NCBI GenBank assembly: GCA_977017575.1
Contig: CDRNVI010000011.1
Location: forward strand, 62,001-126,000
Length of the DNA stretch: 64,000 nt
Direction of reading: 5' to 3'
Origin: Paramoeba atlantica
Lineage: Eukaryota; Discosea
How positions within the stretch are numbered: position 1 is the first letter of the stretch; each line of letters starts with the position of its first letter. The position numbers and the translations under genes were made by a program. Below the pieces are notes generated by a model. It was not told where the DNA came from, made no database searches, and saw only the letters and a program-made list of their open reading frames with translations. Positions 29,119 through 39,209 of this stretch are shown here, piece by piece.

Positions 29119-29581
29119 TACACCGTAATTGCCGATATGGGGTACTGTCTCAGCACATGCTTTACCACAAACGTGCAATTAATTTTGAGTGCGACTTATT
29201 GAAGAAAGAGTCCTTTATTGATACTGCTATAAATGAAAATAACATACATGTCATGTTCACCACAACATGTAATACATACATGTAATAACATGCATGTCAT
29301 GTATGTTCGTCGATGTCATGTATGTTTGTCAACATTGTATTGTAAAATTTATGTTCAGCATTCGTTTCTTTAACGGACTTTCTCAGTTCCTACTCTGCAT
29401 GATGATTTCATAGGATAGAGCCGTTTGATTGACCTTGAAACAGTTTACCTCAACTGAATCATGTTTTGCTCTTAATACGGTAAGGTGAATTGTAGTTCCT
29501 ACAAGGATAGGTTGAAGAACAGTCTCCACAGAATATTTTTAGTGTGCATATTTTAAGCCTTTTATCTTTGATGATTCACTC
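29119..29581 (+). other. Intergenic, with ACATGTATG-rich low-complexity stretch
   Basis: 463 bp with no gene seen. Repeated CATGTATGT-like words occur at about 29245-29330, including two copies of TGTCATGTATGTT. The remainder is AT-rich leader sequence. Confidence 0.4.
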
Positions 29582-32297
29582 ATGAGCTCCGAGAACGCTG
29601 TTGCAGAAGTATTACAAAGCCTAGTGTTGTTACATAATGTAGACTCTCCTTTGGAACTCCCTTTCTCTTCAGCTCAGATCAGTGAACTAAGAAAAAAGTT
29701 AGAAGGTGTACAAGTGACGAGAGATCACATTCTTGATGTTGAGTTCACGTTTCCCGAAAAGAGCTCTCCTGTGAAGGTTGGATTTAAAGTGATTGACAGT
29801 TTCCCTCATCTCATAGGCGAATTTACGGCAAAAACATCGATTTCTATTATTGAGGGTGCTGAAAATCCAGTTGGTAATGGCGATTTATTCAACCACTCTA
29901 GGAGAAACGAAGGTGCTGGTATCTGTGTGAGATCCTCGGAAAAGAATGAAACACCTTACCTACCACTCAGCTTACTAGCTTCTCTTCAAATTCCTGTCAT
30001 TAGCCCTTTAATTCAAAGCACGTCACGAGTAGTAGCCGAGATCACAGGAAATGTCGTTGATAAAAAAACGCCTACTATGATTATCTCTTGCATACCATGC
30101 GACTATCTTCAAGGACTAGATGGGATACTGGTGATGTCGACATTCACGTTGCGGTCACAGGGGCTAATATCTACACAACCAGTACTGTTAGGTACTCGTC
30201 GAGCATTCATTTTGCACTCGCAGCATAGTATTTTAAAAAAAGATAGTGAAGAGCTTTCAAATTTACTGGTTGTTGCTAGGTCAGAAACCAAGTGGTTTAT
30301 CCGCGCTGATATCTCCCACTTCGTTTCACAATCTAACCAGGGAAAATGTTTTATCGGGTTCAGAACCTAAAGAAATTAGCATCGCGATGCACGTTTTGTC
30401 AAGACACGATACTGATTCCTCGCCTTCTTCCGTAACGTTGCACCCCGTTGACAAGGCTGATATTTATCGCACAGGTCAAGAGCTGTATGTCTCTGAATCG
30501 ATAAACAGCTACATCGAAAATCAAAAACCATTCCTAACATGGCATGACGGTGATATGATTGCCTGTGCTATTCAGCCCAACGGATTTAACTCTTTTTGGG
30601 AACTAGAAACTACATGTGTGAAAGACATATTGCCTCATAGCAGTACGCAGTACGGTTCGCGATATAACTATTTTCGAGTAGAAGGCTCAGGAACCGGCTC
30701 GGCTTCCGTGGTTCTGGGAAGCTCGCACTGCGTGAAAGGGATTGCCAACCATTCAGGCACCTTTGCTACTCTCGGCCCTTTACCCTCAGTTCCTGTATCG
30801 AATGAGATAAAATACTTGCCATGCTTTGAAGAAACGAAAAGTAAGGTATGTCAAATGTTTTTCTCCAGGCAACTTGTGCGACAAGAGCAGACGTGTGGTG
30901 ATCGTGCCCTGCAGTCATACGCCTTCCTTGCGCTCGGCTCCGAAGAGAATCTTCTCTCTCAGCAAATGTGTTGCGCGGTGCAGTCTGCGGGGTACAATCC
31001 CATCTCTATACACTTTGCTCTTTTAGGAAATGCAGAGCTTCTGTCTTCTCTTAAACGTCTAGGTGGGCAAGATTTTTCCTGTTGCTTTATCCTCCACAAC
31101 ATTGTGTTGGATGACGATACCGTTAAACTACAGACACTAGCTGAAACCCTTCATGAAATCTCAACCCTCACGCCCATTATTGTTTGCGTCGAAGACTTAG
31201 AATGTCCCAACACATTTCGTTACCTCTTTCCCATTGTTCACATCGTCTCGAATCCCTCCGAGCAGGAAAGGCGGAGCTATCTTCCCCACTTATTGCGTCG
31301 CCGGGTGTTAAGCCGGGCTATCGACATGGAAGTGGTAGCGTCCGCAACCAATGCTATGTCTTATCGTGATCTTACCGCTGTAGCTGCAACAATTCCCCAT
31401 GATACCGTGATCTCGGAAAAACTGCTCCTCGATGCCATCCATCAGCACGCGTCCCGTATTGGTGTTCGGCAAACCTCAACCCAAATCGAACGCACCCACT
31501 GGGATGACATTGGAGGGCTTCGTGAGGCGAAGGAAAAGATACTGGAGAAAGTCTACCTTCCGTTGCGTCACCCCCAGCTTCGCAAGGTCGCCCAGCACTC
31601 CGGGATGATCCTGTATGGACCCCCGGGGTGTGGGAAAACGCTGTTAGCCAAAGCTGTGGCCACAGAATGTAGAATGAATTTTTTAAATGTCAAGGGATCG
31701 GAGTTACTCAACATGTACGTTGGGGAATCCGAGAAAAATGTGCGAAAAACATTTGCCGATGCGCGAGCATGTAGTCCGTGCGTTTTATTCTTTGATGAGC
31801 TGGACGCGTTGGCCCCACGACGGGGGGCGAAAGGAGATTCCGGGGGTGTGATGGATCGCATTGTTTCGCAGCTGTTGGCTGAGCTGGATGGGGCGTTGAG
31901 CGGGGAACATGATGCTTTTGTTTTCGTGCTGGGCGCGACTAACCGTCCCGACCTGTTGGATAAATCGCTGCTTCGACCTGGTAGGTTTGACCAGAGCTGC
32001 TATCTGGGCCCTCCACGTAAGCGGGACGATATTAAAAGCGTTCTAGAGTCACTTACGCGGAAGTGCAAATTGGATTCTGACGTAGACTTGGATGCACTTA
32101 TTGACAGAATGCCTCGGTTAGGGGCTTACACTGGGGCAGATTATTATAATCTTGTTTCCGATGCGTTGCTCGAGGCCTTGGACGACACGGGGGAGATAAT
32201 AATTAATCAGAGCCATCTTGTCGGAGCTTTGAAAGCTCTATCTCCCTCTCTGAGTGAGGAAGACATGGAAAAATATACTTCGCTAGAGCAAAAATAG
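29582..32297 (+). CDS. PEX6: Peroxisomal AAA ATPase PEX6 (reading frame broken once)
   Basis: About 905 codons encode the type II AAA+ peroxin that, with PEX1, extracts PEX5 from the peroxisome/glycosome membrane. The D2 domain is strong: WDDIGGLREAKEKI, Walker A GPPGCGKT, LNVKGSELLNMYVGESEKNV, Walker B CVLFFDELDALAPRRG and DSGGVMDRIVSQLLAELDGA, which is diagnostic of PEX6. The D1 domain (about residues 430-590) is degenerate. The N-terminal 262 codons start at the ATG at 29582 in one frame; the rest is in another, with the change at about 30335-30345 near a GGGAAAA stretch. The overlap is smooth, so one gene with a one-base slip (sequencing, pseudogenisation or programmed) is most likely. 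Confidence 0.85.
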
Positions 32298-32544
32298 GAA
32301 ACTTGCTTTTGCTGAGTTTTTGCGCGAAAATGCACTTCAAAAAAATTTACTACTCTGAAAAAGTGTACAACCAGTTAGGGGTGTAACTTGTCTTTTGATT
32401 GTATCCCACGTAACCATATTCCAGTTTGGTTTTGAAAATTTTACTTCCCCCCTATTTCCTATGTACATGTATGCTGCACCCTACTTCACTTGAATTAAAA
32501 ATTTCTCATTCGCATCTCCTGTGCCTGATTAGGAACCGAACGTA

Positions 32545-33345
32545 ATGTTCGCAGTTGTGCTGACCTCTCTGCTGCTAGTGAGCTTGAGTATTCTTTTTCT
32601 TATTCGACAGAACGATGTAATTCGCCACTCATCCAAGCCGACATATCGTATACCGGAGGACACCACAGAATGTGCAGATTGGCTACTGTACCTTGTCGAA
32701 CTCTGGATGAACCAGAGTAATAATTTAGAGCTATTGGAGAAGAACGTCGCAGATCAAATGCTCCTAGCTTTGCAAAATTCGCCGCTTTCGAGTGCTTCAC
32801 TCTCATGCTTTTCCTTGGGAGTCGAGGTGCCACGTATGCTTGTCATACGAAATCGCTCCACGGCAACAGAACTGGACTACGATATGCTTGTGGAGTATAG
32901 TGGCAGTTTTCAACTTGGCATTCGCGGGGCCCTACGGGTTTCATCATTGGGCCTGCTTCCTCTTGCGGTAAAGTTTTCGAATCTTCGTCTAGTCGCTTTG
33001 ATTCGCATAAAAATAGGTGTGACTGATTACCAGGAGGATGAAACCTCGCAGACAAATAAATGTGCGAAACATTATGTCCAGTTCTGTCTCCTTGAGGAAC
33101 CCTCGTTTTACTTTCACTTCGGATCATGTATAGGCTCTAGATGGGAAATTAAAAACAGCCATCTTCTCACACGTGCGTTTCGATGGGCTATCCTCCTTGC
33201 GGTTCGAAGAATTATCTTTCCACAATATTTCGAATTGAGAGACATAATACTGCCTTCACTGTCGCCAATGTCAAATTTTAGTGAGTCCGGCATATCTGAT
33301 AAGGAAAGGAAAAGAAAGGTTGCGGAAGAACCTTTCGAAGGCTAA
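32545..33345 (+). CDS. SMP-domain protein, MMM1-like (ERMES tether candidate)
   Basis: Predicted 266-aa protein with one N-terminal membrane segment (VVLTSLLLVSLSILFLI) and a following SMP-like lipid-transfer domain. The pattern matches MMM1: ECADWLLYLVELWMNQ after the anchor (MMM1: ESLDWFNVLVAQTI), a central LGVEVPRMLVIRNRS and LDYDMLVEYSGSFQLGI, then LPLAVKFSNLRLVALIRIKI. The C-terminal FHFGSCIGSRWEIKNSHLL matches MMM1's IGSRSKLEN, and FPQYFELRDIILPSL ends the domain. MMM1 is the ER-anchored ERMES subunit. Other SMP proteins (TEX2, synaptotagmin-like) are alternatives. Confidence is moderate since identity is by pattern. Confidence 0.62.
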   Translation: MFAVVLTSLLLVSLSILFLIRQNDVIRHSSKPTYRIPEDTTECADWLLYLVELWMNQSNNLELLEKNVADQMLLALQNSPLSSASLSCFSLGVEVPRMLVIRNRSTATELDYDMLVEYSGSFQLGIRGALRVSSLGLLPLAVKFSNLRLVALIRIKIGVTDYQEDETSQTNKCAKHYVQFCLLEEPSFYFHFGSCIGSRWEIKNSHLLTRAFRWAILLAVRRIIFPQYFELRDIILPSLSPMSNFSESGISDKERKRKVAEEPFEG

Positions 33346-33503
33346 GCGCATATCCATGGCGCGCCTTGAAATCAAAAATATTGATGGATGAATATAATTA
33401 TTTGGTGTGCGTAAATATGAAGGGGCGATTCGTTGATAAATGTCCTTGTTTAATTCTACAAAATTCGGTACTATAGGTACGAATTTTCTCGTATTTTGTT
33501 TCA

Positions 33504-34274
33504 ATGCTCCTACCGAGGCGAATTCTGTGCTATAATGTAAAAAATGTACGAATTCCAACTAATGTGCCCTCTGTATCAGATGGAGTATTCTCGCAGAGTA
33601 TTCGAGAGTACTGCGCACCGAAGAGAAAACCTGTAAAAGGGAACAAGCAAGAACTTGCGACTACGTGTGTGGTACATGGCATAATACGACCGATAAGTGA
33701 GCTGCAACAGCTCAAAAAATCGACAGTGGACAGCTTTTTGCAAAATTACACAGTTCGCTCAGCGAATCTTGCTAATATTGCACTGTACCGATGCACGTCA
33801 AATTTTCGATGTAAGAGTGAGGCTATGGAAGATGCTGCAGCGTTTAAAAATAAGTCAGATAATGGGCAATTCACCGCAGAGCTTGATACCGCAGAGCCTA
33901 CAGTGCTATGTTCCCAACACAACATGAAAAGGTGGAAACGTCGTATGGTGTATGACACGGATAATGACAAATGGATTTGTCCCGCAAAGGAACCGTGCAC
34001 TTGTCCCTCCGATTCTGACATAGATAAACGACTGCGCAGGCTTGAACGTTACCGCACGGACCCGGCCTACGCTCGCTGTTTCAAACACTATGCGTATCAC
34101 TTAAAAGAGTACGTCGTGGACGGATGCTGTTTGCCTCAGTACCCGTGTGTTAGTGCCACGCGAAAAGTATGTTCCGTCCACAATAAGTCACGGTCCGTCC
34201 AAAAGCTCTACCAAACTGAAGACGAAGAGTGGAAATGCCGGCAAGGCGTTGAATGCAAATCTGTGGATACGTAA
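33504..34274 (+). CDS. Four-fold Cys/His zinc-finger-like repeat protein
   Basis: Predicted 256-aa basic protein. Four units share the pattern C-x2-H-x(about 18-35)-C-x4/5-C: CVVHGIIRPISELQQL, CSQHNMKRWKRRMVYDTDND with WICPAKEPC, CFKHYAYHLKEYVVDGCC with PQYPC, and CSVHNKSRSVQKLYQTEDEE with WKCRQGVEC. The K/R-rich stretch after CxxH and the W-x-C before the last Cys recur, so this looks like an internal duplication of a metal-binding module. Similar CxxH-basic-WxC repeats occur, as I recall, in kinetoplastid RNA-associated proteins, but no exact family is claimed. The N-terminus is basic and could target mitochondria. Confidence 0.65.
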   Translation: MLLPRRILCYNVKNVRIPTNVPSVSDGVFSQSIREYCAPKRKPVKGNKQELATTCVVHGIIRPISELQQLKKSTVDSFLQNYTVRSANLANIALYRCTSNFRCKSEAMEDAAAFKNKSDNGQFTAELDTAEPTVLCSQHNMKRWKRRMVYDTDNDKWICPAKEPCTCPSDSDIDKRLRRLERYRTDPAYARCFKHYAYHLKEYVVDGCCLPQYPCVSATRKVCSVHNKSRSVQKLYQTEDEEWKCRQGVECKSVDT

Positions 34275-34540
34275 AAAGCATGATACACAGTAACGTACAT
34301 AATACACTGTACGTCGTGCACAGAATCGATTTACACTTTTTGATTTCTTTTTCCTTTTATTTCAAGTTTTTTTGGCTGGTGATCAGTTTTGCCCTTCTCT
34401 TGTAGAGATAAGAAATTTCACCATCACTCCTTATGTTTCTTAGTCTCGATTTGTTTTCTTAAAAGTTGTCCTTTCGTACGAAGATTATCAAACAAAACGC
34501 GCTCGGCTTTCTACGGAATGACACGACTCCGATTGATGTG

Positions 34541-35371
34541 ATGACTGGACTACCCGTCGCTCCGTTCTCCATTTGTCAAATTTTACTTCTCTACGCTAAA
34601 GCATATGGAGGGCAATATCTCTCTACACCCTACTTTATTACGGAATATGCCGTCCGTCACTTGAAATTAGCAGTGAAAATGATTGTATTGCCTTTTGGCA
34701 AACAAACGAACATGGCAACGGGTGCTCTTATGTTAGAGAAGGGTTATATTCTCCCTCCTATACCCACACCCTACTACCCCATTATGTTTCGAGTTCAAGA
34801 TCTGCAACTTAGTGATATAAAAACGCTATTTATCAACGGAGGAAGGCCGCGCCATTGGAAACATTTTCATGTTAACGCACTGATTCGAGGGCTAGAGTCA
34901 TCAAGATGGCATTCAATCCGCAAGCAAAGTAGTCTTCTTCGAGGTGGTTCTCGGTGCTGGGTAGATGAGCAATCGCTGATCAGTATGCAAATTCAAGTAC
35001 CATGTCACTCGCGCGGGGTATACATTCCCTCTTCTCATACCTGTTCATGGTATCACATTAGTCAGACGGATTTTGAAGATAAATTCGGTCTACCTTTTAT
35101 TGAGGAACAGCGGAAAGCGCACGAGCTAGCCGGTTCTAAGAAATATCTGCCACAGATTCGTCCGCTGTTAACGTCCGGGGTGTCCACTGAGAATAGCGTA
35201 AAAGTAAACGACAAAGGCGAAGATGTACCTTCAAGTTTAGACCATAAACTAGTACAAGAACACGACATTTCATTTGAGGGAACACATCACACTCGTGTCG
35301 AAGGCGTACGTGACAGTTCCGATCATCCCGATATTCCTTGGTGGATCGAGAAGCGTTTGTGGTGGTTCTAG
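34541..35371 (+). CDS. Unknown conserved-looking protein, possibly mitochondrial
   Basis: Predicted 276-aa protein. No known domain is recognised. It is rich in aromatic and basic residues (LYAKAYGGQYLSTPYF, PRHWKHFHVNALIRGL) and ends IPWWIEKRLWWF. The ATG at 34541 is the first in-frame one; an open frame continues upstream to 34466, where AG (34464-34465) could be a splice acceptor. Two short upstream ATG frames (about 34518 and 34535) precede it, so the start is uncertain. The pattern resembles lineage-specific mitoribosomal proteins. It is placed between the zinc-finger-like gene and LRR member 4. Confidence 0.5.
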   Translation: MTGLPVAPFSICQILLLYAKAYGGQYLSTPYFITEYAVRHLKLAVKMIVLPFGKQTNMATGALMLEKGYILPPIPTPYYPIMFRVQDLQLSDIKTLFINGGRPRHWKHFHVNALIRGLESSRWHSIRKQSSLLRGGSRCWVDEQSLISMQIQVPCHSRGVYIPSSHTCSWYHISQTDFEDKFGLPFIEEQRKAHELAGSKKYLPQIRPLLTSGVSTENSVKVNDKGEDVPSSLDHKLVQEHDISFEGTHHTRVEGVRDSSDHPDIPWWIEKRLWWF

Positions 35372-35853
35372 TAGACGAATTCATCATCTTAATGTCTTCT
35401 TTTCCTACGTAGAATCTGGCCTTCTTTCCTACATAGAAAAAATATCTGTTAGACGAGCTTCCGATACGTAGATTAATTAGGAATCTAGATTGTACTAATA
35501 TTGATATCATTAACATTAGTGATACCATAAGCTAGTTTTGCGGATTTTTCTTGCAGTTTTTCTTGCTTTAATTTTAATTTTGCTTTTGCGGTCCATTGTG
35601 ACAAATGCATATCATATTCTTTCAGGAGTCGTAGACATACAACTGTACACAGTGTACGTGTAGCGTAGTAACTGTACGTGTAGCGTACACGTAGTAACTA
35701 CTACGTGTAGCGTAGTAACTGTACAGTACTTACAGGAGTGCGTCAAAGAGTCCTTCATACAATGTATAAATTTATTTTTAATCCCAAGCAAGTATTAAGT
35801 ATAGGATTGTGTGCAGTATTGCGCTGCGGTTTCATTAACTATAACTTCTTTTC
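35372..35853 (+). other. Intergenic with GTACGTGTAGCGTAGTAACT tandem repeat
   Basis: 482 bp with no gene seen. About three copies of a 20-bp unit (GTACGTGTAGCGTAGTAACT) with partial inversions occupy about 35654-35720. Confidence 0.55.
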
Positions 35854-36432
35854 ATGGCGGACAACCACACCCCAGAAGGCTGTTCGCGGCCAAGCAAGGT
35901 ACGTGGCGCATATCTTCCGGTGGAATACGACCTAGAGCAACTCGTCCGTCGTATTGATAATCCGAATCCAACTTGGTGTGCAGCCGTTCCTTTAAAAAAC
36001 TGGAATGGAATTATACTGGACTCTGAGGGGCGGGTGACAAAAATCCATTGGGGTGCAAGATTTCTCAAGGGAAAAATATGTTGGCAACACCTTCCCTCGA
36101 CCGTAGTACTCTTTTCCTTGCAAAGCAATGAACTATCGGGGACTGTAGGTTGGGAATACCTTCCTGAAATACTTCAAGTGTTCAATTTATCGCACAACAA
36201 GTTTACCGGTAAGGTGCTGTTGGATTCACTCCCTCTCACACTGACGGAGCTTTACCTTGAACATAATAGTTTTGAAGGTATTGTGGACTTTTTGGCGTTA
36301 CGTGAAGGAATTATTGTTCTATCTCTATCCAACAATCCGTATCTGAGTGGCCAAACTTACGTTAGTAAACGACCGAAATCATTGGGGTTTCTTGAAATTT
36401 TCGATACCGATATTCTGGAAATTCATGAGTGA
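35854..36432 (+). CDS. Short leucine-rich-repeat protein (family member 4)
   Basis: Predicted 192-aa LRR protein. The cap has RGAYLPVEYDLEQLVRRI and LKNWNGIILDSEGRVTKI; the cap cysteine is lost at GIILD, as in member 2. About four repeats follow, with LPEILQVFNLSHNKFTG and LPLTLTELYLEHNSFEG. It is closest in length to member 3 (26789). It starts at an ATG. Function unknown; the repeated spread of this family through the array is described as a finding. Confidence 0.82.
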   Translation: MADNHTPEGCSRPSKVRGAYLPVEYDLEQLVRRIDNPNPTWCAAVPLKNWNGIILDSEGRVTKIHWGARFLKGKICWQHLPSTVVLFSLQSNELSGTVGWEYLPEILQVFNLSHNKFTGKVLLDSLPLTLTELYLEHNSFEGIVDFLALREGIIVLSLSNNPYLSGQTYVSKRPKSLGFLEIFDTDILEIHE

Positions 36433-36906
36433 GCTTATTTCTATACGAAGTACACATTACTAGCGCTATTCACTACTACGCTCTGTGCAATTTTGAATGT
36501 CACGCGGACAAGGTAATTCGGAGACTTTTTTTTGGTTATAATAACCCGTACAAAAAATATAGATTACGTCGACTCTAGCGACTCTATAATTATGAGTAAT
36601 TATAAATTAGTTACTAACCGTTAATTATTAATGGTGCAAATAGTAAAAGACAGCAGAAAACCCTTTTTCTCTACTTTTTTTGTATTTTAAACGCCTTCAA
36701 ATTGGAATGTTAAACTGTGTCGTTGCTTCTTAAACTAGTTTTCTTTAGAAACGAACTTGAGCGCAGAGCGTTATCGGGTCTAAATGACCAGTCTATCTTG
36801 TCTATTGTAGAACATGTCCATTGCAATATACATGTAGCTCACGTGTAGTATTACATGCACTCTTCGTAATGTTTTTCTACAAAACAACTTCTTTTTATTT
36901 CCTTTT
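36433..36906 (+). other. Intergenic, AT-rich
   Basis: 474 bp with no gene seen. Short TAATTATAA inversions occur at about 36585-36630. The T-rich leader before 36907 runs directly into ATGCAG. Confidence 0.4.
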
Positions 36907-38625
36907 ATGCAGTCCACTACGCCTCAAATTCTGACGCATGTTCAAGCTTTCACCAATTTTAGACGAGAAGTTGTAAGCCACTTCCATCGAGTTTTGAATC
37001 CAATGGGATATATTGTTGAAAATTCTGACATTTACAAAAAATACTTCGACGTAGTTAACGTCGCACTAAAAGATTTCATGCCCGAAACTAGTATGCTGAG
37101 TAGTTTTGCGAATCCGACACAAGGTGTGGTTTGCAATTTCAGTGATACGAATCAAGCAGCGGTCTCCCGCCATCTTGAACTGGCACACTTTCTCCCTCTT
37201 TGCGAGGGCCTATTTGACTTAGGATGCAGTCCACCTCGTCTGAGGGACTTTTTAGAATACGTTATTTGTGTAAGTAAGTCGGTCAGTGTTGATAGCTTAT
37301 CTCTTTGCGCACTTAAGGGACTTCTTGCGCTAGGAAGCACTAAAGTCCAAGAAGTGCTCCTTCATGAAGTTATTAGGAGGAGGGATGATGACGAGCTAAC
37401 TCTACGTGAAATATCTAGTGCTCTTTATATATTGACGTATTGCATCTTACAGGAACGAGGCGTTACACATAGTGTTCTGCCTCTATTGAGTTTGCCACAT
37501 CCTACCTTTGATATCATGCGAAAAGCTGATGAGAACAACGCAGATGGTATTAGTGCAGAAAAAAGAAGCTCGGGCCAAATGTATAACCTTAAAAAACATT
37601 CATTGGAGTCACAAAACTTCGTAAAAATTGACAACTGTATATTGCTGTCACATCACAAATACTATGCAAGTAGGTACATGACACTCTCTAGAGTTTTGCC
37701 TGCGAGTTCTGAGAAATATATGCTTGACTCCAGAGATGTATTGATTGCTATATGGTCTATTGGTATGGGGCAAGATACTCCACTAGAAGCTTCATGGGTC
37801 GAAATCTTAGAGGATCAATGTCGAGTTCACAGAAAAATGTTTCGGGCCGAACACATTGCCTCGATTGCGAGGGCACTTTACCTGACTTGGAAATCAAGGA
37901 GCGCAAATGTGAAGTCTTTTGCAGCTGTTTGGGGAGAGCTAGTATCTAGTCGCTTGTTTACTCAGACCAATCATTTGCTTAGTGCTCAAGATTTGTTTAT
38001 CTGTGCTATAACTACCGAAATGGCTCTTCGCTCGAAAGACACAAAGAGGAGCTCTAAGGAATTGCTTAGTGCCGCTCTTGTTCCAATGTTGACTAGACTT
38101 TGTGAATTAGAAGAGGGGTACGACATCATAAAAATTTGTTTGATGGCACTTGGAAATGAGGAATATTATCCTAAACTGATTCCTTCCATATTGAGACATC
38201 TTTGCCTTCTTGCTTCTCGTAGTCAACAAACTCTAACTTCCTCGACAGCCCGGAGGCTTCTTCATGTAAGCTTTTTGCGTAACTTGCCAATCCCATTCGC
38301 TCTAATTTCACGTTGTTACGAAGTACTTTCTTATCTCCAAAGAAAGGAAAATGCCTTTCCCCTCTTGTACCTGATGTTGCTGTCGTCACCTGTGGATCAG
38401 GATACGCATTTTATTTTTGAACAGTGTATTGCGGATTTAGGCTCTTCTACCGCACTGATTGATCACTTGGCTAATCTAAACGAAAGTCGTCAGCGTGAGT
38501 TTTGTGAAAATATTCTTGTCTACATTGAAATGCTTTCGAATTCGAATCAGTATACCGCCTTTGAAGAAGGAATTAGAAAATGGATACATCAAAAGGTGCG
38601 ACAAAATAAGACGCCGTCGAAATAA
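36907..38625 (+). CDS. Alpha-helical repeat protein, unknown function
   Basis: Predicted 572-aa protein, almost entirely helical with repeated Leu-rich helix pairs (LTLREISSALYILTYCIL, DVLIAIWSIGMGQDTPLEAS, EHIASIARALYLTWKS, DLFICAITTEMALRSK, GYDIIKICLMALGNEEY). The helix-pair spacing of about 35-40 residues recalls octotricopeptide/HPR or FASTK-like RNA-binding proteins of mitochondria. No RAP domain is seen. The start ATG at 36907 is followed at once by CAG after a T-rich tract, so the splice acceptor may lie inside the first codons and translation may start later, for example at the Met of MGYIVENS (37003). Function is not assigned. Confidence 0.6.
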   Translation: MQSTTPQILTHVQAFTNFRREVVSHFHRVLNPMGYIVENSDIYKKYFDVVNVALKDFMPETSMLSSFANPTQGVVCNFSDTNQAAVSRHLELAHFLPLCEGLFDLGCSPPRLRDFLEYVICVSKSVSVDSLSLCALKGLLALGSTKVQEVLLHEVIRRRDDDELTLREISSALYILTYCILQERGVTHSVLPLLSLPHPTFDIMRKADENNADGISAEKRSSGQMYNLKKHSLESQNFVKIDNCILLSHHKYYASRYMTLSRVLPASSEKYMLDSRDVLIAIWSIGMGQDTPLEASWVEILEDQCRVHRKMFRAEHIASIARALYLTWKSRSANVKSFAAVWGELVSSRLFTQTNHLLSAQDLFICAITTEMALRSKDTKRSSKELLSAALVPMLTRLCELEEGYDIIKICLMALGNEEYYPKLIPSILRHLCLLASRSQQTLTSSTARRLLHVSFLRNLPIPFALISRCYEVLSYLQRKENAFPLLYLMLLSSPVDQDTHFIFEQCIADLGSSTALIDHLANLNESRQREFCENILVYIEMLSNSNQYTAFEEGIRKWIHQKVRQNKTPSK

Positions 38626-39209
38626 CGTTTGAGATGAAAAATTAAAACGTTGGATGTTAGAAACTAAAACATTTAGTTTTAGTACTAGTACAGCACCCCA
38701 CTAGTTAGTTGTCGCTACCTTCGGAAAAGGTGACACCCTAGCTGTAACGAGGGTAATGGAGAAGAGATTCAGGGGGTCAATCTGATTCATCTGTGAAGTA
38801 AGATGTGTCCGAAAGTGATGGCGATGGTGATAGTGATGAGTTACGACTCCTGCTCTCCAATCTCGTGCGCACAGCATGACGCACAACCGCTGACTTTCAT
38901 GCAAAAATGAAAACGGTATAAGGTTTGTCATTCGAAAAAGATCAGAAAAGTTATTACGAGACATCAGAAGTTCAAGGGTCGCCCGAGGGGATTAAAGCAG
39001 TATAATAATGCAATATAACGGTAAAAAATGATACAACTAGAGGGAGCACAGTATTTTTTAATTTTTTATACCTTTTGATATTTGAGGAAATGTAATGATA
39101 CATGGAAATGTATTAAGGGTACGTGCGTTGCTGAGTAGGTATTAAAGTACGAATATACGATAGATACGTAATCACTTTCTACTTGGTTGCGCAGAAACTT
39201 ACGTCAGCA
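38626..39209 (+). other. Intergenic, no gene seen
   Basis: 584 bp with no convincing + frame. A minus-strand frame at 38701-38964 has no recognised domain and is not called. A motif pair resembling snoRNA boxes C and D was noted and rejected. Confidence 0.4.

Noticed and set aside
38833-38893. GTGATGA and CTGA, like snoRNA boxes C and D 50 bases apart
   Set aside because: No closing terminal stem and no clear guide element; such short motifs arise often by chance.
38701-38964. An 87-codon minus-strand frame
   Set aside because: Against the direction of all host genes, with a His-rich stretch from GATGGCGATGGT-type repeats; no homology.
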